This document shows positions 1-8,887 of a DNA stretch of 64,000 nucleotides, piece by piece. The first letter of the stretch is position 1, and every line of letters begins with the position of its first letter. The position numbers were made by a program, and so were the translations under genes. Origin of the DNA: Bacillota bacterium (lineage in GTDB: Bacteria; Bacillota; Clostridia; Lachnospirales; Lachnospiraceae); assembly GCA_023421505.1 (NCBI GenBank), contig JAEZTJ010000083.1:1-64000 (forward strand). Direction: 5' to 3'. Below the pieces are notes generated by a model. It was given only the letters and a program-made list of their open reading frames with translations. It was not told the origin of the DNA and ran no database searches.

Positions 1-45
1 TGAATAGTCTGTCTTATTGTTTTGGAAAAAAATAAAATGATATAG

Positions 46-90
46 CGAAATGGGTCAGCAGAATAAAAATCTACTGACCCATTTCGTTTT
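46..90 (+). terminator. Rho-independent terminator of a gene upstream of the window
   Basis: A 13-bp perfect inverted repeat (arms 46-58 and 74-86, CGAAATGGGTCAG and its complement) is followed directly by TTTT. It probably ends a plus-strand transcript that begins before the window. Confidence 0.75.
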
Positions 91-173
91 AAGAACTATC
101 TAATACCCATTATCTAAATGACATTGAGGTAGATTTCTGTTTTTTTTATTTAATCATAGGTGGTAAAATGAGA

Positions 174-206
174 CCTCAAGACAGTAATGTTTTGAGGCTT
201 TTTTGC
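174..206 (+). terminator. Possible second terminator or small hairpin
   Basis: CCTCAA at 174-179 pairs with TTGAGG at 192-197, followed by a T-rich run (199-204). It lies between the terminator at 46-90 and the MCP gene, so it could end a short transcript or be a second-stage terminator. The remaining AT-rich DNA up to 368 shows only a weak promoter-like pair. Confidence 0.45.
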
Positions 207-308
207 GTTTTCTGTATAGGGTATGTTAATCCACACTAATTTTATAGATGAATTTGAATTAATATGTAGAAAACTATACCAAATATGTAATATTATATAA
301 AATAATGG

Positions 309-338
309 TTGTTTATGGCGTATGTTTTAATATATAAT
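309..338 (+). promoter_or_regulatory. Possible sigma-A promoter for the MCP gene
   Basis: TTGTTT at 309-314 and TATAAT at 333-338 are 18 nt apart. The -10 is perfect but the -35 matches poorly, and the region is very AT-rich, so chance is possible. The gene follows 30 nt later behind an extended AAAGGGGGGGG ribosome site at 351-361. Confidence 0.35.
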
Positions 339-368
339 ATTAATATACATAAAGGGGGGGGATAAACC

Positions 369-1898
369 ATGGATAAAACTGTAAAAAAGTTATTTGAAGA
401 AAATCTTATGATGCATCAGAAAAATCTTAGCGCAAATGTAAATAAGTATTGTTTAATCGGAGGTTTCATAGGGGTAGGTTTCTATTTCATAATGAAGATT
501 ACAGGCATAATGAGTGGCTTTAAATGGAATTACTTTATATACTTTTGTATACCTGTACTATTTAATACATCATTAATGGCACTATCAAATTGGTTTTTGA
601 AAAAGAAAGAAGATAGAATTTATGTAAATACTTATAAGTACATACTTGTATTAGTGGCATGTATAAATTATTTTGCTATTGCTATGTTTGTACCGTATCG
701 CGATACCTGGGGAATTATTATTATCGTTTATTTTGTAAGTGCATATTATTTGGATTTGAAAGTTGCTTTATTTGGTATTATCATTTCGTCGTCGATTAAT
801 ATTATATCATTTTATTATGGAATCTGCCTAGAACAGGTGAGTACTTCATTACCGGATTTATTAACCAGAATACAGGTATTATCGTTTGGCTCGTCAGCTA
901 CTTTAATCAGTGCAATACTTGGAAGAGTTTTGCTTAGAAATTCAAGTATGAATGAATATAATCTTAATAAATCCCTAGAGGATATTCAAAAGGTAAATTT
1001 AAAAATTAAAGATACTGTTTCTATTTTAAAGACATCCAGTGAACATATTTCAGAATTGTCAAAAGTACAATATACAGGCGCAGAGACGTCTACAGCTAGT
1101 CTGTCAACAATAGCAGAGGAAACTGTGAATACGACAAATAATGTAAATGAATGTGTCAGCCTTATTAATGGTCTGCAGGATGATACAGTTACTATGAAAG
1201 CCAGAACCTGTGAAGCAATAGATAATTCACAGAGACTAAAGAAGACTGCTGTTGTAGGAGCTAGTTCTATTGAAACTGCAGTTGATAAAATAATCAATAT
1301 AAAAGAAAGTGCGATTAAAACCTTTGATAGTGCAAAGTCCTTAGATGAAAATAGAAAGCAGATTCAAGGAATTGTTCAAGAAATACAAGATATTTCGAAG
1401 CAGACGCATATGCTTTCATTAAATGCATCAATAGAGGCAGCGAGAGCCGGTGAGGCTGGTGCCGGCTTTACAGTTGTTGCAGAAGCAATCAGAAAGCTTT
1501 CCGACCAAAGTCAGAAGTCATTAGCTAATATCAATTCAGTAATTACAAGTATGGGTCAGCATGATAGCACCGTTAGTAACCTTGTGGAAAATGTTGACGA
1601 AGGAGTAACTATCATTAATAAGCTTAACGAATATTATAATACAATTATAGAAAATATTGAAAATGCCATTTATTCTTTAGATGTAATTGACAGCTTAGCG
1701 AATAAGCAAGAGAATAGCGTATCAATGGTAAATAATTATATTAAGCAAGTTAAGGATATGTCAGATATCATATCAGATAATATTCAGGAGACATCAGCAG
1801 CTACGCAGCAAACATTTGCTTCCTGTGAGGAGTTATTAGATTCAGCCAAGAACTTGAATAATATGTCAAAGGACTTAAGCGATCTTGTATTAATTTAA
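369..1898 (+). CDS. Methyl-accepting chemotaxis protein with integral-membrane N-terminus
   Basis: A 509-aa chemoreceptor. About six hydrophobic segments fill residues 25-190 and no extracytoplasmic sensor domain is visible, so the signal is probably sensed in or at the membrane. The C-terminal half is helical and carries the highly conserved signalling hairpin near residues 340-375, including SLNASIEAARAGEAG and FTVVAEAIRKLSDQS, which contacts CheA and CheW. A CheW gene follows at 2309, supporting a chemotaxis or related signalling role. The ATG at 369 is preceded by a very strong purine-rich ribosome site. Family assignment is firm; the ligand is unknown. Confidence 0.93.
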   Translation: MDKTVKKLFEENLMMHQKNLSANVNKYCLIGGFIGVGFYFIMKITGIMSGFKWNYFIYFCIPVLFNTSLMALSNWFLKKKEDRIYVNTYKYILVLVACINYFAIAMFVPYRDTWGIIIIVYFVSAYYLDLKVALFGIIISSSINIISFYYGICLEQVSTSLPDLLTRIQVLSFGSSATLISAILGRVLLRNSSMNEYNLNKSLEDIQKVNLKIKDTVSILKTSSEHISELSKVQYTGAETSTASLSTIAEETVNTTNNVNECVSLINGLQDDTVTMKARTCEAIDNSQRLKKTAVVGASSIETAVDKIINIKESAIKTFDSAKSLDENRKQIQGIVQEIQDISKQTHMLSLNASIEAARAGEAGAGFTVVAEAIRKLSDQSQKSLANINSVITSMGQHDSTVSNLVENVDEGVTIINKLNEYYNTIIENIENAIYSLDVIDSLANKQENSVSMVNNYIKQVKDMSDIISDNIQETSAATQQTFASCEELLDSAKNLNNMSKDLSDLVLI

Positions 1899-2011
1899 AT
1901 ATATCATTATTATTATTTATTATTATTTGGCGAGAAAACGCATTAGTGAATTCTATTTAATAATCAAGTAATTGTTTAGGTTTGTATATAGATATTGCAA
2001 TATGAAATTGC

Positions 2012-2044
2012 AGGGACTGTTGTTAACATGATACAACAGTCCTT
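2012..2044 (+). terminator. Likely terminator after the MCP gene
   Basis: AGGGACTGTTGT (2012-2023) pairs with ACAACAGTCCTT (2033-2044), a 12-bp stem with one G-T pair. The downstream T-tract is poor, so it may be only a stable hairpin. The rest of 1899-2203 is AT-rich with no coding signal that I can support. Confidence 0.5.
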
Positions 2045-2203
2045 ATGTATAATTATTATCATATTTTCAAATCAATACAGCTAATTAGCTAGTTAAAATA
2101 TAAATAAATCTTTCATTTTGTATAATAGCCAGGTACATTTCAGCCGATATAATATTATAACCTAATTTACATTTTCTACAGGGCTATATCAGTGTTTGTA
2201 CAC

Positions 2204-2232
2204 TTTACAAAATGCTATTTTCACACTATAAT
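2204..2232 (+). promoter_or_regulatory. Sigma-A promoter of the CheW gene
   Basis: TTTACA (2204-2209) and TATAAT (2227-2232) are separated by exactly 17 nt, about 75 nt upstream of the CheW start. One mismatch from consensus overall. Confidence 0.65.
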
Positions 2233-2308
2233 GAAAAATGAAGACATATGTAATATCTATTTGAATTAGGCTAGAATATAACAATAGATACCAAACGGAG
2301 GTATGTTT

Positions 2309-2788
2309 ATGGAGAAGGATATTGTAAATGGCACAAATGCATCGGAAATTGAGGTTTTGGAGTTTAAAGCAGGCGGATTTCACTATGGTATTAATATTGG
2401 AGATGTTAAAGAAATTATCTCATATGATATCGTACCTACACCAATACCAAATGCTCACCCATTTATCGAAGGTATCATAATGCCAAGAGATGTATTGATA
2501 CCAATCATAGATTTAAAAAAATGCTTAGGACTTTCAGATACAGACGACAATAAAAATGAAATGATTATCATTACAGGAATTAATAACCTTAATATTGCTA
2601 TACATGTTGATAGTGTAAGTGGTATTCATAGAATGCAGGTATCTGAGATTAAGAAGCCTGGTAAAATGTTAAGTACAGCGCAGAAGAATGTGATTAATGG
2701 AATAATTAAAATTGGCGAGAAGATGATTGAATTAGTAGATTTAAGAAAGATTATTACTAATATAAATCCTGAAGTGGACCAGGCCTAA
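2309..2788 (+). CDS. cheW: CheW-type chemotaxis coupling protein
   Basis: A 159-aa CheW-domain protein that would bridge a chemoreceptor and the CheA kinase. The fold signature is visible in FKAGGFHYGINIGDVKEII near the start and in FIEGIIMPRDVLIPIIDLKK in the middle. The length is that of a stand-alone CheW, with no receiver domain as in CheV. An ATG six bases earlier (2303) is only 1 nt from the CGGAGG site, whereas 2309 has normal spacing of 7 nt, so I chose 2309. It follows the MCP gene, with its own promoter between them, suggesting functional pairing. Confidence 0.88.
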   Translation: MEKDIVNGTNASEIEVLEFKAGGFHYGINIGDVKEIISYDIVPTPIPNAHPFIEGIIMPRDVLIPIIDLKKCLGLSDTDDNKNEMIIITGINNLNIAIHVDSVSGIHRMQVSEIKKPGKMLSTAQKNVINGIIKIGEKMIELVDLRKIITNINPEVDQA

Positions 2789-2884
2789 AATCTATCTCGG
2801 CATACAATGCTTTAAAAAACAGTGTACATATAAAGTAAACTTTAGCATTATTTTTTTACTACAATATTACTGGACGGTGCTTGA

Positions 2885-4795
2885 ATGGCAAAATGTAAAA
2901 GATGCAAAAAGAATATTCCGGATGGAGTTGAATATTGTAATGACTGCCTAGATAAAGAAAAAGCGAAATTAAATGAATCTTATCTGGATAGTTTATTAAA
3001 CTCTGTCAAAAATACAGCACCGGCTACTGAGAAGATATATAAAAAGAAAAGTAGTGATTCAAATTCTGCTGATTCGGTATTAACTTCTGATAACTTATTT
3101 GATACCGCCTCTGACGAGGATGATATTTTTAATTTTGATTTAGGTGATATTGAAGATTTTGATCAATTTAACCTAGAGGATGATTTATCGGAGCTTTATG
3201 AGGATACGGAGTTTGATAAAGAGAAACCAATAAGCGAACCATTAGAATCTCTGTCTAATCAGGATGTCACAATACAGAATGAGCTTTTTGAGGAGACTGT
3301 TAAAGCAGCGGAGCATGCAGATGAGCAAATTATAGAACATAATAATCAAAATGGGCTACAACAACCATTAGCTAAGAATGATATTCCCGTAGAACATAAT
3401 CATGAGATTATGGAAAATGGATTAAATGAAGAAGATGATTATGATTCAGCTCTAAATGATTTATTAAATAGTCTGGACACATTACCTAATGATCAAGAGA
3501 ATAGTAAGAGTGATATTAGAGATAACGAAAATGACAATACATCTGCTCAACAGAAAAAGGACGCTCAACAAGAAAAACAATTGATTGAGGACCAGGAATC
3601 AAAAGTGCAGGAGATTGATGAAAATGATGAAGATGATTTTTTATCACTTCTTAATCAGATTTCTTCAGATGATCCTGTAGCTGAAGATGTAAAAGCGATT
3701 AATGATCTGATGCATGGTAGTGGTTTGGAGCCAGATATTAATTCGAATATACCAAGTGATGTTGGTGAAGTATTTTCTGATGCGCTCAAGGCGGTATCTA
3801 ATTTAAATGATTCAGAAACTGATATTGATGATTTATTAAGTAAGGTCTCTGATAATATCAAGGATAATAAGAAAAAAAACAAAAAGAAGTCTAGGACGTC
3901 AAAGAAGAAGGGAAAGAAAAAGCAGGGCGAACTACAGGAAGGCCAGGTAGCCGAGAAACCAAAAAAAGGATTTCTGAAGCGGCTTTTTGGAAACGTTGAA
4001 GATAATAAAAATAAACCGAAGGCAGAAATTACTAGCGCAACATCAGATGAAAATAAAGAGGTAACTGGAAAAGCAGCTAAAAAGAAAAAAGCGAAAAGTA
4101 AAAAAGATATTGCTCAGGAAGATGAAAACTTAAGTAATGAGAAACAAAGTAAACCGGATAAAAAAGCTGCTAAGAAAAATGGTAAAAAGAATAAGAAGGA
4201 AAGCAAAGTAAAAACCACTGAGGTTATCCAGATTATTGATGAAATAGATGAGGATGTAGGACGTATTAATCGACTCGGTGCATCCATTGTTTTTATTTTT
4301 TTCGGTCTTTTGGTTTTGCTATTATATGCCGGAACAAATGCAATTACATATGCTTTAAGCATTCAGCATGCCTCAACTTATTTTAGTATCAAAGAATATA
4401 CAAAGGCTTATAATGAAGTATACGGTATGGAAATTAAGCCGGAAGACTTAGAATTGTATGAAAAAATTCAGACAGTTATGTTTGTTAATAAACAGCTAAA
4501 TTCCTATAATAATTACTATAGTATCGGTGAATATCCTGAAGCGCTGGATTCTTTATTAAAAGGATTAGAGCGATATGATAAATATATTGAACTTGCAGAT
4601 ATGCTTGGTATAAAGACTGATATGGATTATGTAAGGAAGCAGCTTCTAGCTGAACTTAAAAAAGAGTTTGGTATTTCACAGAAGGAAGCAAAAAAGATAA
4701 ACAGTATCAACAATATGAAGGATTATAGCTTAAAAGTATATGAAATTGCGAAACAGGTAGAAATGGAAATAAAATCTTTAAGTGAAGGAACGTGA
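2885..4795 (+). CDS. Zinc-ribbon, acidic, single-pass membrane protein of unknown function
   Basis: A 636-aa protein I do not recognise beyond its architecture. It opens with a zinc ribbon (C4, C7, C18, C21 in the pattern CxxC-N10-CxxC). A long, low-complexity acidic region rich in D, E and N follows (about residues 60-320), then a Lys/Ala-rich stretch (about 325-445). A single transmembrane helix lies near residues 462-485, and a helical C-terminal domain of about 150 residues follows. The likely topology places the acidic and basic arms in the cytoplasm. It sits between CheW and hisH; the hisH start is only 4 nt past its stop, so the genes are probably co-transcribed. Function not assigned. 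Confidence 0.8.
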   Translation: MAKCKRCKKNIPDGVEYCNDCLDKEKAKLNESYLDSLLNSVKNTAPATEKIYKKKSSDSNSADSVLTSDNLFDTASDEDDIFNFDLGDIEDFDQFNLEDDLSELYEDTEFDKEKPISEPLESLSNQDVTIQNELFEETVKAAEHADEQIIEHNNQNGLQQPLAKNDIPVEHNHEIMENGLNEEDDYDSALNDLLNSLDTLPNDQENSKSDIRDNENDNTSAQQKKDAQQEKQLIEDQESKVQEIDENDEDDFLSLLNQISSDDPVAEDVKAINDLMHGSGLEPDINSNIPSDVGEVFSDALKAVSNLNDSETDIDDLLSKVSDNIKDNKKKNKKKSRTSKKKGKKKQGELQEGQVAEKPKKGFLKRLFGNVEDNKNKPKAEITSATSDENKEVTGKAAKKKKAKSKKDIAQEDENLSNEKQSKPDKKAAKKNGKKNKKESKVKTTEVIQIIDEIDEDVGRINRLGASIVFIFFGLLVLLLYAGTNAITYALSIQHASTYFSIKEYTKAYNEVYGMEIKPEDLELYEKIQTVMFVNKQLNSYNNYYSIGEYPEALDSLLKGLERYDKYIELADMLGIKTDMDYVRKQLLAELKKEFGISQKEAKKINSINNMKDYSLKVYEIAKQVEMEIKSLSEGT

Positions 4796-4799
4796 GAAA

Positions 4800-5405
4800 A
4801 TGATTGCAATAATTGATTATGATGCAGGTAATTTAAAAAGTGTAGAGAAAGCACTGAAGTATTTGGGGGAAGCTGCTATAATAACCAGAGATAAACAGCA
4901 GATATTAAGTGCTGACAAGGTTATTCTTCCGGGTGTTGGAAATTTTGGTGATGCTATGAAAAAACTGCACCATTATCAATTAGTAGATACAATCAAAGAA
5001 GTAGCAGTAAGGAAAACTCCATTATTAGGTATTTGTGTAGGACTACAATTGTTATTTGAACGTAGTGATGAATGTGAGGAGCTTGAAGGACTATCTATAC
5101 TTAAGGGAGAAATTCTCCGTATTCCAGATAGTGAAGGGCTAAAGATTCCTCATATGGGATGGAATTCATTAACAATTAAACCGGGTGCTAAATTATTCAA
5201 AGGAATACCGGATCAATCATATGTATACTTTGTACATTCTTACTACCTAAAAGCTGGGGATAAAGCTGATGTTGCTGCTACAACTCATTACAGTACCTTG
5301 ATTGATGCCTCTGTTGAAAGAGATAATATATTTGCTTGCCAATTCCATCTGGAAAAAAGCGGCGATGTTGGACTGAAAATATTGAAAAACTTTGCAGCTT
5401 TATAA
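4800..5405 (+). CDS. hisH: Imidazole glycerol phosphate synthase, glutaminase subunit
   Basis: A 201-aa class I glutamine amidotransferase that supplies ammonia to HisF in histidine synthesis. The N-terminus IAIIDYDAGNLKSVEKAL and the oxyanion motif PGVGNFGDAM are typical of HisH. The nucleophile is C79 in GICVGLQLLFE, and a C-terminal FHLEKSG holds the catalytic His-x-Glu. A GTG at 4782 would add six residues but lies in the upstream gene; the ATG at 4800 has GAAGGA at 10 nt and gives the standard HisH start. hisF follows. The other his genes are not in the window. Confidence 0.96.
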   Translation: MIAIIDYDAGNLKSVEKALKYLGEAAIITRDKQQILSADKVILPGVGNFGDAMKKLHHYQLVDTIKEVAVRKTPLLGICVGLQLLFERSDECEELEGLSILKGEILRIPDSEGLKIPHMGWNSLTIKPGAKLFKGIPDQSYVYFVHSYYLKAGDKADVAATTHYSTLIDASVERDNIFACQFHLEKSGDVGLKILKNFAAL

Positions 5406-5462
5406 AACGATGTATACAATATAAGTATTGCTTTAGATACAAGATTGGATGGGAGAGATAGC

Positions 5463-6224
5463 ATGTTTACAAAGAGAATTATTCCGTGTTTGGATGTGCA
5501 TAATGGGCGAGTGGTTAAGGGTATTAATTTTGTTAATTTACGTGATGCGGGTGATCCTGTTGAAGTTGGAGCAGCATATGATAAAGCGGGAGCTGATGAA
5601 CTTGTATTCTTAGATATCACCGCTTCCTCAGATGCAAGGACGATTAAAGTAGATATGGTAAGAAGAGTAGCTGAAACTGTATTTATTCCTTTTACTGTAG
5701 GCGGTGGTATTCGTTCTGTTGAAGATTTTAAAGTAATATTAAGAGAGGGAGCTGATAAGATAGCAGTTAATACTGCTGCAATTCTTAACCCAACCTTAAT
5801 TAGTGAAGCAGCAGATAAATTCGGAAGTCAGTGTGTCGTGCTTGCCATAGATGCAAAAAGAAGAGCAGATGGTTCCGGTTGGAATATTTATAAGAACGGT
5901 GGACGCATAGATATGGGCATTGATGCCGTTGAGTGGGCAAGGAAGGCCTGTGAACTGGGAGCAGGAGAAATTTTATTAACAAGTATGGATTGTGATGGTA
6001 CAAAGGACGGCTATGATCTGGAGCTTACCAGAACGATTTCTGAGAATGTTCCTGTACCAGTAATCGCTTCGGGCGGGGCAGGAACGATGGATCATTTTTA
6101 TGAAGCGTTAACAAAAGGAAAGGCTGATGCTGCATTAGCAGCTTCTTTATTCCATTATAAAGAGATGGAAATAATGGACTTAAAGCATTACCTTAATAAT
6201 AAGGGTATCAGTGTGAGACTATAG
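5463..6224 (+). CDS. hisF: Imidazole glycerol phosphate synthase, cyclase subunit
   Basis: A 253-aa (beta/alpha)8 barrel that uses ammonia from HisH to convert PRFAR to imidazole glycerol phosphate and AICAR. The catalytic aspartates lie in IIPCLDVHNGRVVKG and in LTSMDCDGTKDGYD; phosphate-binding FTVGGGIRSVEDF and IASGGAGTMDHF are also clear. A TTG at 5445 extends the frame, but the ATG at 5463, preceded by GGGAGAG, yields the family's normal N-terminus MFTKRIIPCLDV. Located 57 nt after hisH, in the usual order. Confidence 0.97.
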   Translation: MFTKRIIPCLDVHNGRVVKGINFVNLRDAGDPVEVGAAYDKAGADELVFLDITASSDARTIKVDMVRRVAETVFIPFTVGGGIRSVEDFKVILREGADKIAVNTAAILNPTLISEAADKFGSQCVVLAIDAKRRADGSGWNIYKNGGRIDMGIDAVEWARKACELGAGEILLTSMDCDGTKDGYDLELTRTISENVPVPVIASGGAGTMDHFYEALTKGKADAALAASLFHYKEMEIMDLKHYLNNKGISVRL

Positions 6225-6254
6225 TGATAATCGTAAGTGAAAAGAGGATTTATT

Positions 6255-6944
6255 TTGAGTGCGATAGAGAATGATTGGCTTGAGGCAATCGGCGGTGAGT
6301 TTAGGTTGCCTTACTATAAAGAGCTTTATCAGTTTGTAAAATCAGAATACTTAGGATATGTTATATATCCTAGTGCAGAAGATATCTTTAATGCCTTTCA
6401 TTTTACCCCCTTAAGTAAGGTTAAGGTAGTTATACTAGGGCAAGATCCTTATCACAATGAAGGACAGGCACATGGTTTATGCTTCTCTGTGAAGCCTGAG
6501 GTAGAGATACCGCCGTCCTTAGTAAATATCTATAAAGAACTTAAAGAGGACTTGGGCTGCTATATACCAAATAACGGATACTTAGAAAAATGGGCAAAGC
6601 AGGGAGTATTACTTCTGAATACGGTTTTAACTGTAAGAGCACATCAGGCTAATTCACACCAGGGTAAAGGCTGGGAAAGATTTACCGATGCGGTTATACA
6701 GGCAGTAAATATACAAGATCGGCCAATCGTTTTTTTGCTATGGGGTAGACCGGCGCAAATGAAAAAATCGATGTTAACTAATCCAAAACATCTAATACTC
6801 GAGGCACCTCATCCGAGTCCATTATCTGCCTTTCGTGGTTTTTTTGGAAGTAAACATTTTAGTATGACTAACAATTATTTGATAAAACACGGTTTAGAAC
6901 CGATAGATTGGCAAATTGAGAACAGTATTAATAGTACCAAATAA
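6255..6944 (+). CDS. ung: Uracil-DNA glycosylase (family 1)
   Basis: A protein of about 229 aa that removes uracil from DNA at the start of base-excision repair. The water-activating motif GQDPYH lies at residues 62-67, and the minor-groove loop HPSPLSAFRGFFG lies near the C-terminus. AHGLCFSV and LLLNTVLTVR are also family-typical. I chose the TTG at 6255 because AAAGAGG (6241-6247) is 7 nt upstream; a GTG at 6237 would add six residues but has no ribosome site. It follows hisF by 30 nt and is closed by a strong terminator at 6991. Confidence 0.95.
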   Translation: MSAIENDWLEAIGGEFRLPYYKELYQFVKSEYLGYVIYPSAEDIFNAFHFTPLSKVKVVILGQDPYHNEGQAHGLCFSVKPEVEIPPSLVNIYKELKEDLGCYIPNNGYLEKWAKQGVLLLNTVLTVRAHQANSHQGKGWERFTDAVIQAVNIQDRPIVFLLWGRPAQMKKSMLTNPKHLILEAPHPSPLSAFRGFFGSKHFSMTNNYLIKHGLEPIDWQIENSINSTK

Positions 6945-6990
6945 GCATTTTTATTATAGGATAATAACGAATAAGTAAAATTACATAGGA

Positions 6991-7034
6991 AAGCATCCAT
7001 TGTTATGATATCTCTTATCAATGGATGCTTTTTT
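6991..7034 (+). terminator. Rho-independent terminator after ung
   Basis: A 12-bp stem (AAGCATCCATTG at 6991-7002 with its complement at 7019-7030) is followed by a run of six T. It ends the hisH-hisF-ung transcript. Confidence 0.9.
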
Positions 7035-7148
7035 CATTATTTGATATTTATTTTATGCAAGCCGAATAGTATCCGCATTTATTTTATCATTTAAGGAATA
7101 ATAATTGTAGCAAGCTTGATTTTATATTCCTTACTGGAGGTTATTTGA

Positions 7149-8648
7149 ATGAAAAAACATGAAAATGGTTTATCTGCCTGGCAGCTTACTATGTTGGCCC
7201 TAGGATCGGTAATTGGAGGTTCTTTTTTTCTTGGGTCAGCAGTAGCCATCAAAGCGGCAGGGCCAGCGATTGTTATATCTTATATTTTAGGTGGTATATT
7301 AATTTACTTTATTCTATTTGCACTTTCAGAAATGACTGTGGCAAACCCTGATTCAGGCTCCTTTTATACTTTCACAGCGCAGGTTTTCGGCCCGGGAGCA
7401 GGCTTTATCGTGGGATGGGTTTACTGGACAGGTATGGTATTTGCAATGTCCAGTGAAGCTACGGCTGCCTCTATATTAATCAGGGAATGGTACCCGGAAG
7501 TTTCTATACCAATACTCGGGAGTACTATTATAATTGTAGTTACACTTGTCAATTTGCTTGGAGCAGATAAACTTAGTAAACTGGAGAGCGGACTAGCTTT
7601 AATAAAGGTTTTTGCTATTATAGCATTTATTATTTTAGCCTTGTTACTTATAATTGGTTTGATTGGCGGCAGAGGTGCTATAGGAGCAGGTGAATTGAAT
7701 AGAGAACCATTAATGCCGGGAGGGGTTAAAAGTATTGCAGGTAGTATGCTGATTGTCATATTCTCTTACGCGGGCTTTGAAATTATTGGACTTGCATCTT
7801 CTGAAGCTTCAGATCCTAATAGAACCATACCCAGAGCAATCTTATATACTGTAATCAGTTTAGTAGGCTTATATATACTATCTGCAATCATCATGCTTCC
7901 ATTGATACCTACTGCTATTTTATCGGACAAGGTAAGCCCAATGGTTGCAGCCCTGAGTCGCTGGGGCATGGGCTGGGCAGGAAGAATCATTAACTTTATT
8001 CTGGTAACAGCTATTTTGTCTACTATGCTTGCTTCCATGTTTGGGCTGGGCAGAATGATGCGTTCCGTTGCAGATGAAGGACATGCCCCTAAATGGTTGA
8101 TAGATAAGAAGGATGTCCCATATAGAGGAATATTATTTTCTGGATTTGCTATGCTTGTAAGCTTGGGATTAGGTTTGCTCTTTCCAAATGTATACCTGTT
8201 CTTAATTAGCTCCGGTGGCTTTGCAACTCTTTTAACCTATGCGGCAATTCTTGCTACCCATATTCGTTTTCGTAAGTGTCATGGTTGTCCGCCCAAGGGG
8301 AAGTGCCAGATGCCGGGCTATCCATTTACCTCATGGCTGGCATTGATCAGTATTATCATAATCGTAATCAGTATGCCTTTTATTTCAGGGCAAACCTCGG
8401 GTCTAATCGCAGGAATTATAATGACAATATTATTTGCAGCAATTTATCTAATCATGAAGTGGGCAGGAAAAAATGAGGTAAAAAGCACAGATAATCATGT
8501 TCCAAGAGATTACAGAGCAGGCTTTTCTCATGAGTTCTCTGAGGAATTAACACAGAATGATCAGGTAATAAAAAAAGACACATCTGATCGCGCTTCTCAG
8601 GCTTCAATGTCTTGTCCATGTAATAAAGATGAGAAAAATAATAAATAA
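7149..8648 (+). CDS. APC-superfamily amino-acid permease
   Basis: A 499-aa polytopic membrane protein with about twelve hydrophobic segments. The first helix contains the substrate-binding glycine-rich loop GSVIGGSFFLGS, and helix 3 follows NPDSGSFYTF, both characteristic of AAT/APC proton-coupled amino-acid permeases. A cytoplasmic loop near residue 378 carries four cysteines (CHGCPPKGKC plus the tail SCPCNK), which is unusual for the family. The tail beyond the last helix is hydrophilic. The ATG has a good TGGAGGT site. Substrate cannot be told from sequence; it appears to be a monocistronic gene. Confidence 0.88.
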   Translation: MKKHENGLSAWQLTMLALGSVIGGSFFLGSAVAIKAAGPAIVISYILGGILIYFILFALSEMTVANPDSGSFYTFTAQVFGPGAGFIVGWVYWTGMVFAMSSEATAASILIREWYPEVSIPILGSTIIIVVTLVNLLGADKLSKLESGLALIKVFAIIAFIILALLLIIGLIGGRGAIGAGELNREPLMPGGVKSIAGSMLIVIFSYAGFEIIGLASSEASDPNRTIPRAILYTVISLVGLYILSAIIMLPLIPTAILSDKVSPMVAALSRWGMGWAGRIINFILVTAILSTMLASMFGLGRMMRSVADEGHAPKWLIDKKDVPYRGILFSGFAMLVSLGLGLLFPNVYLFLISSGGFATLLTYAAILATHIRFRKCHGCPPKGKCQMPGYPFTSWLALISIIIIVISMPFISGQTSGLIAGIIMTILFAAIYLIMKWAGKNEVKSTDNHVPRDYRAGFSHEFSEELTQNDQVIKKDTSDRASQASMSCPCNKDEKNNK

Positions 8649-8848
8649 AATATAAGATAAAGAACAGTAAGAGAAGAATAAAAAGTCAGAATAAGTAAAA
8701 ATAATAAAGAAGAATAAATAAAAATAGTGAAGAAGAATACGTAATAAGAGCTAAATTTCTATCTCATAATTCATAGGGATTTTATTATACAATTGGTAAT
8801 AAGTAGGTTGGTATGATTTATATGGATACAACGATGCGAAACTATAGT

Positions 8849-8880
8849 GAAAATGGGCGCTAAAGTAAACGCCCATTTTC
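8849..8880. terminator. Convergent-gene hairpin
   Basis: An 11-bp perfect stem (GAAAATGGGCG at 8849-8859 with its complement at 8870-8880) lies just past the end of the minus-strand gene at 8888 and downstream of the permease. Both flanks are AT-rich without a long T run, so it may serve either strand. Confidence 0.55.
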
Positions 8881-8887
8881 TAATATA

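Noticed and set aside
3655..4362. Minus-strand frames over the zinc-ribbon gene
   Set aside because: They arise from the Lys/Asp-rich low-complexity codons of the real gene.
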